Source: Takakia lepidozioides (Eukaryota; Streptophyta; Takakiopsida; Takakiales; Takakiaceae). From it: DNA of 60,000 nt. Within the stretch, counting starts at the first letter, position 1; each line of letters begins with the position of its first letter. Below, piece after piece: positions 30,548 through 41,434 of the stretch. Below the pieces are notes generated by a model. It had not been told where the DNA came from. It saw nothing but the letters and a program-made list of their open reading frames with translations, and searched no databases. The position numbers and the translations under genes were made by a program. The stretch covers positions 68,431,053-68,491,052 of the forward strand of contig CM060732.1 of assembly GCA_030704615.1 (NCBI GenBank). Direction: 5' to 3'.

Positions 30548-32074
30548 CTCCCGCATGTACTGTCCGAACTGTCGATACCAAAAATGCCACCACCCCAACC
30601 AGCTGTGCAATGCTCCCAGATTGGTTGTCTCCACTGCACCTGACGTGTTCCACCAAGCCTCGATGATAGCAAACTTAACCTCCGCGTCATCAAATGTGGG
30701 TGCATCCTTCCACGCCGTACAAAGGACACGGTGTTCAGCCTGGAATGAGCTAGCAACAAATTTGGTAGTGTAGTGGGATAGACTCTGCATCCAATGGAAT
30801 CCACAGGATCTCTCTTTCCCCTCCATTGGAACATTGGGGTCCTCACCGTACACACGCCGCACCGCTGCCCAGTTGGCCTGAGCGTTGTCTGCCATGAATC
30901 CCCTGAAATTGGGCTCTGGCAATCCCGCCCTTGCCATCTGCTCGTTTATGCCCTCCCACAGATGCATCTCGGACTGTGTGTCCTCCCCTTTCATCTCGCA
31001 GATTGCAATCGTCATGAGCCTCTTGGAGTGATAGTCATAAACATGCGCACCCATAGTCACCCACTGATGGTTTGTAATTCGCTTGATGTGATCAAACATC
31101 ACCCAAGCATTCGACAAGTTTCCAGTTGTCATGCGAGTGACCAAGTCGACTCCACTCCCAGGCCCACACGTCGACATTTTGAAAATGTAACAACGATCGG
31201 ATTCGCTGCTTTGCCCTGGAAACCTGCTACCTTGGATGTAGTCATATCCAGTCATTCGTTTCACCTCCAGGATTGAGTACATGTCCGACCCCCTGCCGAA
31301 CTCCTGCTTGCAAGATACGATGTGATTCCGCACATTCGGACTACAAACGTGCGAGACGGACTCCAAGAGGTCCCGCATCTCGTCTTTGGTCAAGGGCTCT
31401 CGGTCGGAACCATCTTCAGACATGATTTTGCCAAGAGCAATCTTGTGAGCTGCCTTCAGCTGAATCTGCTTTGGTCTGGCTCCGGGGCTCAATTTCACCT
31501 CCTCTTTTATGATGTCGTGTGCTTCCTGCACAGCCTCACGCATGTTGCCTCTCGCCAAGGGGTGGCAGTGGACCCCAACGTGTATGCAAGCTCTAGTCAA
31601 GTCCGGGAGCAAATGGATAACGTAGTATTGCTTGGCTCTGCACATGGACATGCACGTTGGTGGTTCTTTGCAATGTGCACACTTGAAAGAACCCGCAGGA
31701 GCTTGGCTGGAGACAATGAATGGATGATGCGTTGTGCCAGTCCAATCCGTCTCGTTTCTCCGCCCTCCTTTGGAGAGAAAGTGGAAGCAGGTGGGATTGA
31801 GGCACCTCAGCTTCCCCGCACAGAGGACATATCGTACACGAACACCATCAGCAATTTTCGTGCTACTGGTCTTCGTCACACACCAGGGGTGTCCGTCATG
31901 CTTTCGATCCATGTCTGTTAACATCCCGGAGGCTTTCTTTGACGAAGAAACAGGTGGAAACTCGAAGATGACATTGCCATCGACTTTGGGAGGCAGAAAC
32001 GTTACCTTTCTGACTGGGAATTTGGCATAGTCGAGAGCAGCCAGCTCGGAGCGAGAACCATCGAGGTGATGTTG
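30548..32074 (-). pseudogene. MULE transposase exon 1 (copy 2)
   Basis: Minus-strand frame open from just after the TGA at 32077-32075 down to the GT donor at 30547. It includes an N-terminal Cys/His-rich region (CLNPTCFHF...HHPF, FKCAHC) that may bind zinc, the FDHIKRITNHQ segment, GAHVYDYHSKRL, and the MADNAQANW and CGFHWMQSL motifs. Unlike copy 1 this exon is intact. The gypsy element sits 4-5 bp inside the following intron, and exon 2 is frameshifted, so the gene is broken. ATG at 31922-31924 is one possible start; sequence upstream in the same frame (LAALDYAKFPVRKV) also looks coding. Confidence 0.75.
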
Positions 32075-32857
32075 TCATAGGAGCTGCACAATGGACCGGG
32101 TTGGAGTTATGCTCGAGGGCACATTCGTAGCACCTACAGAGACGTCCATGCCGGATTTGAACGACCGTGTGGAGGACATGGGTACCTCAATGCAATCATC
32201 TTCCTCGTCGGAAATGTCGAATACGTCCACACGAGAAGCTATGGAGGGTCTTGACGGTCCAGGTCGGGAATGATTATCGTTGCATACCTCTCTGTTGGCA
32301 GTGGCCGCCTCTCGGTTTCCGGACTCCTTTGTGGATGGTGTGGGCAGCGACTGATTCGGAAAGGGAATGGGCATTCCCACAGCTCGGTACAGGATGGTGT
32401 CTGACGGGGGAACGTGCCATTCGATTCCGCAACCTCCGTCGTTACCTAGCACGACAATGGTCTCGTCAACCTGTCCAGGAACATCCTTCCTTTCTTCTTC
32501 CAAATAAACTGTGCCCGGTTTGAGCTTGAATTTGGAACAAAGGTAAGTTTCAGTCACTCTGCAAAGTCCTCCCTCGTTTGGGATCCAGGCTCTCCCAAGT
32601 TGCGGAGGACAGCAAACTATAGCGTAGGAATTCGGAGCCATCGAACACCGCACGGAGTTGGCAAGTGCGAGGTTCAGTATAGCGACAGACCAAGGCTCAC
32701 AGGCACCATCTAAGTGGATCTGCGGAGTCCATCGACGATTGGAAGTCGCACATTGAAGTGGAAAGTATTGTTTCAAGCTACATGCATGAAGGTGGGAGGT
32801 TTGATTCCATAGCCAGTGAGTATGACAATGATGGCCGATTCGGCGACGAAATAACAT
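32075..32857 (-). CDS. Upstream ORF of the MULE transposase (hypothetical, acidic patch)
   Basis: 260 codons in the same frame as transposase exon 1, separated from it only by one TGA (32077-32075). No family recognised. It has a Ser/Pro-rich tail with VFDISDEEDDCIEV, which looks like a SUMO-interacting motif (hydrophobic core next to acidic residues). Either it is the N-terminal part of the transposase cut by a nonsense mutation or an unrecognised intron, or a separate small protein. The first 70 residues overlap less protein-like sequence and may not be coding. Confidence 0.4.
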   Translation of the reverse strand: MLFRRRIGHHCHTHWLWNQTSHLHACSLKQYFPLQCATSNRRWTPQIHLDGACEPWSVAILNLALANSVRCSMAPNSYAIVCCPPQLGRAWIPNEGGLCRVTETYLCSKFKLKPGTVYLEEERKDVPGQVDETIVVLGNDGGCGIEWHVPPSDTILYRAVGMPIPFPNQSLPTPSTKESGNREAATANREVCNDNHSRPGPSRPSIASRVDVFDISDEEDDCIEVPMSSTRSFKSGMDVSVGATNVPSSITPTRSIVQLL

Positions 32858-33070
32858 CTCCTGACAGTTTCTCCTGAGGGTGGATCCAGCAGTATTCTCG
32901 GTGCAGACAGGAACGTTCGCACTGACAAGTGCCAGGACTGCTGGTTAAAACTGTCACACAACCAAGTTGTGATCATCAAGACTGGCCGCAATTGTGTTGT
33001 TTCGGAACAATGCAACCCATTCAGGTTCCAGATTTCCCGTCCCGAGTGATTCTTTCGATTGCTGGTGGAC

Positions 33071-34720
33071 GGAAATACGGCGCCGTATTTCCGTATTGCA
33101 TCTTGGTCATGCACCAGAGCGACGGAAATGCGGCACCGGTTTCCGTCCGGGGAAACCTTTATACTCTCCAGAACGGAAATGCGGTAACGCATTTCCATCC
33201 AGCAAGCACGGTATGTGAAGGTCGAACGGAAATGCGGTACCGCATTTCCGTTCTGATTGAGATTTATGAACAATGGGAACAGAAATGCGGCACCGCATTT
33301 CCATCCGAGTCGCACTTTTCCGACATTTCAGAACGGAAAAGCGGCGCCGCATTTCCATTTTGTATCTGATGCATGGAGCTGAGGGATTGAAATGCTGCAG
33401 CACATTTCCGTCCTTAAAATACATTCATACTCTCCAGAACGGAAATGCGGTACCGCATTTCCGTTCTGATTGAGATTTACGAACAACGGGAACAGAAATG
33501 CGGCACCGCATTTCCGTCCGAGTCGCACTTTTCGACATTCCAGAACGGAAATGCGGCGCCGCATTTCCATTTTGTATCTGATGCATGGAGCCGAGTGCGA
33601 TTCCGACAGCTTCATACAGCGCAATTCCGACCGCTTGAGACATTTATACTATCCAGAACGGAAATGCGGCAACGCATTTCCGTTCTGACTGAAAATCGTG
33701 AACCATCTGAACTAAAATGCGGCACCGTATTTCCATCCAAGTCGCACCTACCAACATTTCAGAACGGAAATGCGGTACCGCATTTCCGTTCTGACTGAAA
33801 ATCGTGAACCGTCGGAATTGAAATGCGGCAACGCATTTCCATCCGAGTCGCACCTCCCAACATTCCAGAACGGAATGTATTAGATTCAAAAGGGAAATGC
33901 GGCACCGCATTTCCGTTCTGATGAAATATCCTGAAACCTCGGAACTGAAATGCGGTACCGCATTTCCGTGGGAGTCGCGCCTTCCGACATTCCAAAACGG
34001 AAATGCGGCGCCGCATTTCCGTTTTGTATGTGAGGCATGGAGCTGTGGAACGAAAATGCGGCACGAAATTTCCGCCAGCGTCAGACGTTAATACTCTACA
34101 GAACGGAAATGCGGTACCGCATTTCCATTCTGACTGAAAATCGTGCGCAACGGGAACAGAAATCCGGCACCGCATTTCCGTTCGAGTCGCACCTTCCGAC
34201 ATTCTAGAACGGAAATGCGGCGCCGCATTTCCGTTTTGTATATTGGGCCTGGAGCTGTGCTACGAAAATGTGTACCCGCATTTCCATCCATGTGAGACCT
34301 TCAAACTTTCCGGACCGGAAATGCGGCACCGCATTTCTGTCCAGGTGAGACCTCTATACTTTCCCGAACGGAAATGTGGCACGGCATTTCCATTCATCAT
34401 CTAACGGATGTGAAGTGGGAACGGAAATGCGGTACCGCATTTCCGTTCACATTGAAAATCATGAACCACGGGAACTGAAATGTTGTGCCTCATTCCCGTC
34501 CCAATCGCACCTTTCGACATTCCAGAACGGAAATGCGGCGCCGCATTTCCCTTTTGAATCTCATACTTGGAGCTGTGGGACGGAAATGCGGCACCGTATT
34601 TCCGTTCAACAACTAAGGTATGTGAAGGTGGAACGGAAATGCGGTGCCGCATTTTCTTCCAACAAGTACGGATGTGTAGCAGAGTGATCGTACTTAACGG
34701 AAATGCGGCGCCGCATTCGC
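33071..34720. repeat. Array of about 30 palindromes at 53-bp spacing
   Basis: Each unit has 10-bp arms GGAAATGCGG and CCGCATTTCC around a variable 2-nt centre (CG, TA, CA, TG). Starts are at 33228, 33281, 33335, 33388, 33441, 33494, 33547, 33660, 33713, 33766, 33819, then 33893 and every 53 bp from 33946 to 34635. Spacers of 31 bp come in recurring types used mostly in the order a-b-c-d, a 212-bp higher-order repeat. Some units change both arms together (33071 has GGAAATACGG with CCGTATTTCC). The array lies between the divergent transposase and ParB-methyltransferase genes, where promoters should be. Confidence 0.9.
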
Positions 34721-35070
34721 ATTTTCGCTCCAACTGATCAGACGCTGGGACGGAAATACCTTGAAATGTGAACACGTGGAGCAACGGAATTGCTGCACAT
34801 GTCGGCACTCTATCTGACTGAAGGGGCATGAGGCGGCGCGGCCTGACCGTTCGATAATGATGTTTGTTTTTCGGACGGCAGGCGTACCCTCAACGATTCG
34901 AATTTCGTAATGACGCAAACTCCCCGAGGAGACACTGTCGTCCAACCCTTTCGAACCCAAGTGGTGCATCACCGCCGTTTCATCTACTTTTGTCGTGTCT
35001 CCTCAGTCACCCCTCTCGCGCTCCTTTCCATCTGCACTCTTTGGCCCTTTTCCCTCTCTCTGTTCTTCTT

Positions 35071-38000
35071 ATGCTCGAACCTGAGAGGGGGGGAGTTCGT
35101 GCACCAGCCAGGAGACCTCGTCGCAAGCTCCGGAAATTATACTTCGGACGTAGGCCAATGCCGAAGGGGAGGAAGCAGATGCGTCTACAGGAGGAGATTG
35201 CCATCTCCGAGCAGCAGGCCACTCAGGCAACCCAGCCACCAGTGAGAGCTCCATGCGATCGGGCTGCGCGCAGCTGATCGAGCACCGAACCCCCCATTTT
35301 GCTTCTGTAATTCTTAGACTGAATGCTAGGAGACTTGAATGCAGAACATGTTTGCATGCCTAACAGGAAAGGTGGACGTGCTGGAGGGATCGCAGGAATC
35401 CGAAGAGCCGCAGGAAGAGTCCGAGGAGCTAGCTGCAGCACGTACACCCACCCGATCCCCGAGCGCGGGTATTCCTGCCGGGCCTAGCCCTCTGCGATTC
35501 AAAGACGCGTCTTCGAAGGGCAAGTTCAAAGTCCCAGAGATCGACTCGCGTTCTTCGGTCATGGAGAATCGCCAGCAGGGGTCGGGCCCTTCTCCAGCAA
35601 AGTCGAAGAAGAAGCAGCCCGTCCCTCTACTGGCTTCTGAACCGGCTCAGGCCGATTCACCCCCCCCAACGCGAATGAAGCAGCAGGGTAGAAGACAGAT
35701 TCAATTGCAGCAGACACCTTCACCTGCAAGGATGAGGAAGCAGAAGGCAATCAGGGCGACGGGCGAACAATCTCCCGCAAAACCGCTTCCACGAGCTGAA
35801 GCTCAGTTCCTGGAGGATTTCCCGCCTGCAGATGTTGGGGCCGACTCTGCTGCAGCTCAGGCAATGGGATCGACCGTTGATCTCGATTTGGTACCGGAGG
35901 AGGGTGCTGCCGCTCAACTTTCGCAGCAAGACCTCACCACCGATGAGCAAGCAGGCCCGGAGGAGGCCTCTGCAATGGCAGAATTGCCCGCACACAGGCC
36001 CCAGAGTGCAGCTCCAGTTGAGGATGCTCCAGCTGCTCAGCCACTACCGGCACCTACAGACATGTCTCCGGAGGATTTCAAAAGTGCAGCGGATAAAATG
36101 TTGGAGGAGACACACAGTAGCATTGGCAGAGTTCTGGGCAGCAGGGTATTCCAGCGGACTCTTCGAATCCCACTCTGTCGCATGGTCTCCCTTCCCATCG
36201 TCAGGCAGGCCCTCCCGGAGATGTGGATAAGCTCAAGTTCGCATTTCGAGAAGGGTACCGTCTGGGATCGGCAGCGTTTTACGTTTCCATTGAGAATGAG
36301 GACGGCGAAACTCGTGGACCCACTGCCGATGAATTGTCAACGTGGGATACCCACTGGCACACTCGCAACCACGAATTCGAGGCGACGCTGAAGGGTGATC
36401 CCGACTTCGGCCATATGTCGGGTAAAATGTTCTTTGTGTGGGACGGGAATCACCGACTTCTCGCCTGGTGGGAGTACATCAAGCAGAACCATGCCAAGCA
36501 CATTGGCTGGCATTACATGGTGGAGTGTGTCATCCTGAAGGTGAAGGCGGCAGACTCCTCCCTGCTCAAGAATGCCATGGCGGACCTCAACTCGTAAGAT
36601 ACTCATACCCTCCCTAGCACGTTCGAAATGCGGTGCCGCATTTCGGTTTCCATTCTGGTTTGTTTCCGTGCTTCCGTGTACTGAACTGGAGAGTGTGCCT
36701 TGCAGGGTCACTGAAAATGCGTACGTGCATACCCACATGGCACACATGCTGTACAGGGTGAGGAAAACTGGTCTCACTGATCCGCAGATGTTTGCGGAAA
36801 TGCTGGAGCCCGAGCTCATTCAGAAAGCCGTTGCAAAAACAGACCGGACATGGTATCGTCTCACTATGGATGGAATGGTGGAGGTGATATACGAAGTAAG
36901 TCGTCCTCCAATTTCCCTCTGCTCATCCTTCCCCAATTTTCAGTAATCTTTCCACATGAATCGAATGTAACGCTTCTGCATGTTTTTGTTGGCAGTCAAA
37001 CATCAAGCTGGATTTGGCCCATGCCAAACGCTTCTTCATGGAAAGTGAGGGGCAGGTCAAAACGTTGCAGTCATTGACTGAGCACTTGAAGGAAGCCGGT
37101 GTCAAGTCCAGAACCAAATACAAGTCAAAGCTTGTGAAGCTGGTGGCAATTGCAGATCCGGCACTTGGAAAGGACTTCATCCCCGAGATTGCAAAACACT
37201 ATTCTCGGGCCATGCAGCCGACCATGCAATTGGAGAAACTGCATCACCTCTCAACGGCATGTGTGGAGGCGAAAGAGAAGGTGAGGTTTCAATGCACTGA
37301 AGTTCCTTCCTAGCAATAGCCACTCTCTTCCAGCTCCTGACATTGGATCGGAAATGGCAGACACGGTGGCTGTCGATCTGGAATGCATCCGAGAGCATAA
37401 GGACAATGTGGTCTTTTCCACTGGAAGTTTCCGACCCTGCAGTGGATGTGTGGCTCAACCGTATGACTTGGTGGTTCCAGGTAATTCAAGGTACTTCCCC
37501 AGATTTGCTTTTCTGACATGAATTCCCTGAACTGCTACGTGACAATGGATTTGGGAATCGCAGGTAATGTCGAATGCGAAGGAGCAAGTCGTAATGCACA
37601 CAAATTCGTTCGGCTTGTACGTCAAATGGGATGGAACACAGACATTGGAAGACTACGTGACACGTTTCAGATGTGCGTACAAGGACAACCTTTTCGCCAG
37701 AGAGCTACAGACAGCAAGAAGGAGCGTGGAGTTTACACATCAGGAGGGAGCGGGGAAAGCTGCAATGCGAATTGTTTACAGGTGAAGCACAGCTGCCCTT
37801 GTATGCGAAGCCTGGTTACGAGGTTTGTCTCGGAAATGCGGCACCGCATTCGCATTTTATGTTTTTGGTGGCACTCTGCCAGTAGGTTGGTCTCAACTTT
37901 TGCTCACGCATGCTGACTGCCTTGCAGGTATATGAAATACGTGCTCCTTCAGACAGGGGCCCTGGCTCAAGAGCCCCCGTTCTTCATGGCTTGGACCGTG

Positions 38001-40279
38001 GCGGGCCCAAGCTGTGTCTACACACCCGAGATGCAGAAACAATGGCATCCCGCGCATCTCGTTGGATGCCCGTGGTACCTGGACATGTCTGGCGGTATTG
38101 TTGACGAGTCTGAGAAAGATCTGCACGCCTTGGCAGAAGAGAAAGAAAGGAAAGACGTGTCCCTGCTGGGCCAAAGTCGGCAAAGGAATCTGCTGCTCTG
38201 GAAGAATCCAGAAAGGCAGCTGAGATGGCACAAAAGACGGTGGATGCAGCTGTGCAGGCCCAACAGAAGGGGTCGAAGAAGAGGACTCGCCAGCAAGGAG
38301 CAGCTGTTGTGACACCCGCCAAAACGAAGAAGCAGAAACAGCCTGTTCAGGAAGAGGGTGAGGAAGAGGACTCCGATGGAGACTTTGCAACCAGCCCACC
38401 CCCCAAACGCAGGCTGCCTCCCCTGTGCCCACCGTTGTCACCAGAGGCACGAGAACTGGCTCGGCAAAGAAGGCACTCTTCAACCCCCCAGGGGGGCACC
38501 CTTTCGAGCCGGTGGAAATGAAGAGGCCGAAAGTGGCTCCCGAAACTGTAGTCCAGTGTGTAAATGAGAGTTTCTTGGCGGCTTTGGATGGACGGGCAGC
38601 CAAGTTGGCATACCTGAAGACCATGGAGGGTCTGAAGGGCAGAGCACTGAAGAAGGCGACTGCCGAAGAGCCTTCCGACACCCCAGGATTTCAGAATATG
38701 GTCTCGTTCTTTGAGAGGGTGTGTGCAGACAAGGATTGTAGGAGGGGCGGAAATGCCACCGAGTGGTCTTGCGATATGATCATCTTGGATATTCCGGACG
38801 GAGAGCCTGTGGAAGGACTGCAAGCTTTGCCATCTTGGAACAGGTACTCGGAGGACTTTTGGAAGAAAGGATTCGGGCTTGCCCGCATGGTGTTGGACGA
38901 CAGAGGCTGTGTGGTTGTCCTGGCGAGCAGAGGAAAAAACACTCAGACAGGAATTGCGAAGTGGACCCGCAAGAGCGCCGTCCCGATTCTGAAAAAGAAG
39001 TGGACGTGCATCAACACACTGGGCCTTCGGTCGGAAGGGAAGAAGGTGATTACGACACTGGCACTCGTCCATTCATTTGCTTGGGTGTTTTCAAATGCGG
39101 TGCCGCATTCGGTTTCTAATCGTTTTCCCCCTGTGTATGCAGACGAAGCAGTTCGATGCATACTGCTTTGTGAAGGAGAACTCCACCTTTGCTTTCCGGA
39201 AGGAGGGAGGAAAGGTTGACCCGAACTGCGACCCACTCGATTACGACGTTCTGTTCAACAACGTTCCCAAGGAACTTCTCCCTCATAGCCTCACTTCAAC
39301 GGAACCCCTGCGGTACTCACGGACTCGGAGCCCTGCCTTCATTCAGACAATTATGGAGACATGCACAGACGTGGAGGGCACAGTGCTCGACCTCATCTGT
39401 GGGACAGGTATGCAGAATCTTGATCTATGCTGTTCTGCAAATTCTCGTTAGGATGTAGTTCGCAACATCTGAAGCGCCATGTGGTAATGTGTGGATGGCA
39501 TTGTAACAGGTGCCTCAATGTGGGCTGGGCGGTTTTCCGACCGGCACCTCTTTGCCTACGAGGAGGATTCATCCGTGTGGGGATCCCATCTGGAGGGGCT
39601 GCAACGGAATGTGAAGGCTCCCGACAGAGCGGAAGTCTCCTCGGATTCGTCGGAGTCCGAGGAAGACACAGTGGACATTGATGCGGAGGAGAACCCGGAA
39701 TACGAGTGAGTGCAAACATTGTAAGTTTGCAAAGCCTTCTGGGTCATTTATGTCAAACGAATTTCCCGACTGTGGTTCTCATTAGTCTCGTTGATGATTG
39801 TCATGTGCAGGATTGCAGGGTCCGGGTCGAAACATGTAGGGCCTACACTTCCTGCCAGGAAGAATGTCCCGTTCTTTGCGAGGGCCGATTTCATGACGAG
39901 CCCGGTGAGGGACTACTCCCTTCCTAGTTATGCAGCTAAACTCGCAAATACAGCGATTAGAAGAAGTGAGAATCCCAGTAAAGTAGAGCAGATTTTGGAG
40001 AGGGCTAGGGAGGACAGAAGGATAAGGAAAGAGTTGGCAGCAGCTCAGACAGGTAGACGGGTACGAAAGTACATATGTGATTCAGCGGATGAGAGCGACG
40101 CAGACAGGGAGGAAGACGACCCAACGGAGGTGAGATGGACAGTTCCGCAAGGGGAAGATGGGATTTTCGAAAGCCTGGCCAACGAGCAGTCCGCTGGAGA
40201 TGAGAGAGGCACTGAGGGGGTGGAGGATGAGCAGGACAGTCTAGAACAGGATGAGGATTCGGATGATTTTCAAGATTAA
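35071..40279 (+). CDS. ParB-like domain fused to a beta-class-like DNA amino-methyltransferase (11 exons)
   Basis: Exons by GT-AG and homology to the gene at 50.8-56.5 kb: 35071-35241, 35345-36593, 36706-36895, 36996-37279, 37334-37480, 37564-37781, 37928-38357, 38447-39045, 39143-39407, 39510-39705, 39811-40279; about 1400 residues. Basic start; long Pro/Ala/Glu disordered part; ParB-like domain (IPLCRMVSLPIV, GYRLGSAAFYVSI, then FVWDGNHRLLAW at 36432-36467, the DG-x-HR signature); Lys-rich linker; methyltransferase with motif IV IILDIPDG (38779-38802), GCVVVLAS strand, SPAFIQTIMETC and motif I VLDLICGTGAS across intron 9; acidic tail. The IV-then-I order fits beta-class N6-adenine/N4-cytosine enzymes, but DIPD replaces DPPY. 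A missing base near 36217 and a frame change near 38160 suggest this copy is damaged. Function is inferred. Confidence 0.75.
36624..36645. repeat. MULE palindrome in intron 2 of the ParB-methyltransferase gene
   Basis: CGAAATGCGG, centre TG, CCGCATTTCG: the outer base is changed in both arms, so symmetry is kept. It lies inside the 112-bp intron 36594-36705. Confidence 0.85.
37832..37853. repeat. MULE palindrome in intron 6 of the ParB-methyltransferase gene
   Basis: GGAAATGCGG, centre CA, then CCGCATTCGC (imperfect). It lies in intron 37782-37927. The homologous intron of the diverged relative (about 52660-53605) carries six palindromes of a different sequence. Confidence 0.8.
39093..39109. 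repeat. MULE palindrome in intron 8 of the ParB-methyltransferase gene
   Basis: AAATGCGG, centre TG... reading AAATGCGGTGCCGCATT, with degenerate outer bases. It lies in intron 39046-39142, between the methyltransferase motif IV exon and the motif X/I exons. Confidence 0.8.
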
Positions 40280-40415
40280 TAGAATTTTAATGAAGTCTCT
40301 GTAAATGTAAATTCTCTTCCAGAGTATATAAAGGAAATTCTGCCCGACATTCGTGACCCCTCTCCAGTGTGCATTCCAGCCACACAATCGCCCAAACCAC
40401 GACGCTCCCAAAATC

Positions 40416-41178
40416 AGAAATGGGGCACCGCATTTCCAAAACAGGGAACTCTAAGAACCTCTTTTGGAAATGCGGCACCGCATTTCCAAAACAGGGGAGG
40501 GACTAAATTTTCCATTTCAATGTTGGCATAGTAAAAAGTAATCTGAATTGGAAATGCGGTGCCGCATTTCCAAAATTTCCTTTGTCCACACGCCAGTTTT
40601 GGCCTCTCCCGCTCATCGCATGGATGCCACCACGCTTACAGAGGTCGAACAACGAGGTCGAGCAAGGAGGTCGAGATGGCGGGATTGAAAATGCGGTGCC
40701 GCATTTCAGTATTGGGGATGGTCGTTGTTCGAACTGCAGGCCCATCAGCAAAAAATTGGCACCGCATTCCATTGTAAAAAAAAGTCGATGACGGACATGG
40801 AAATGCGGCGCCGCATTTCCAGAACGGACATCGCAATTTGTCCATTTGCAGACCCTCTCTCGGAAATGCGGTAACGCATTCCATCGCGCTGGTCGGAAAT
40901 GTCACACTTTTCGAAGTGTTGTACGGAAATGCGGCACCGCATTCCCTTGTCCAAAAAGAAGTTTCCATTGCCAAGCTGGAAATGCGTCGCCGCATTTGCA
41001 ATGCCAACCTCGTTTTCTGATCAATTTATAGACCCGTGTTGGTATTTCGTGTACCTGGACGGAAATGATGCACCGCATTTCGATCCCGACATGGAAATGC
41101 GGCACCGCATTTCGATGCCGACATGGAAATGCGGCACCGCATTTCGATGCCGACATGGAAATGCGGTGCCGCATTTCA
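40416..41178. repeat. Second palindrome array, 3' of the ParB-methyltransferase gene
   Basis: About a dozen units of the same palindrome at 40416, 40466, 40550, 40687, 40799, 40862, 40925, 40979, 41061, 41093, 41125 and 41157. Spacing is irregular at first; the last four are exactly 32 bp apart. A TATA-like TATATAAA occurs at about 40325. The array separates the methyltransferase gene from the next, oppositely oriented gene. Several units have lost outer bases on one arm. Confidence 0.85.
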
Positions 41179-41434
41179 ATGTCCGACATGGCGTTACTCT
41201 GGTATATTCTTGACACATGACTCACATAACGGTTACTCTGCTATATTCATCCGGACAGACACATTGTAGAAATGAGACATCAAATTGTAAACAGTGGGCC
41301 AATTCCGACAGTTATTCAACACAATGAAACACAATCATACAGAAGTGAGGTACGATGGGTTTATTGATCGGACACGATGTCTCACATTTACCAACTGCAG
41401 ACAAAACTAAGCCCTTCCTCCTTCTACATGGGCT

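Noticed and set aside
33071-34720. CRISPR-like array (palindromic repeats of 22 bp with 31-bp spacers)
   Set aside because: Spacers are not unique: they recur as types a-b-c-d in a 212-bp higher-order repeat, and the context is a plant transposon.
32773-34829. Many ORFs of 70-150 codons on both strands rich in GNAAPHF or EMRCRIS
   Set aside because: These are readings of the stop-free palindrome; the same peptides appear on both strands and in all frames.
38358-38446. A second frameshift in exon 7/8 of the ParB-methyltransferase gene
   Set aside because: A GT at 38358 and AG at 38445-38446 give an 89-bp intron that restores the frame exactly, so an intron is preferred, though the acceptor is weak.
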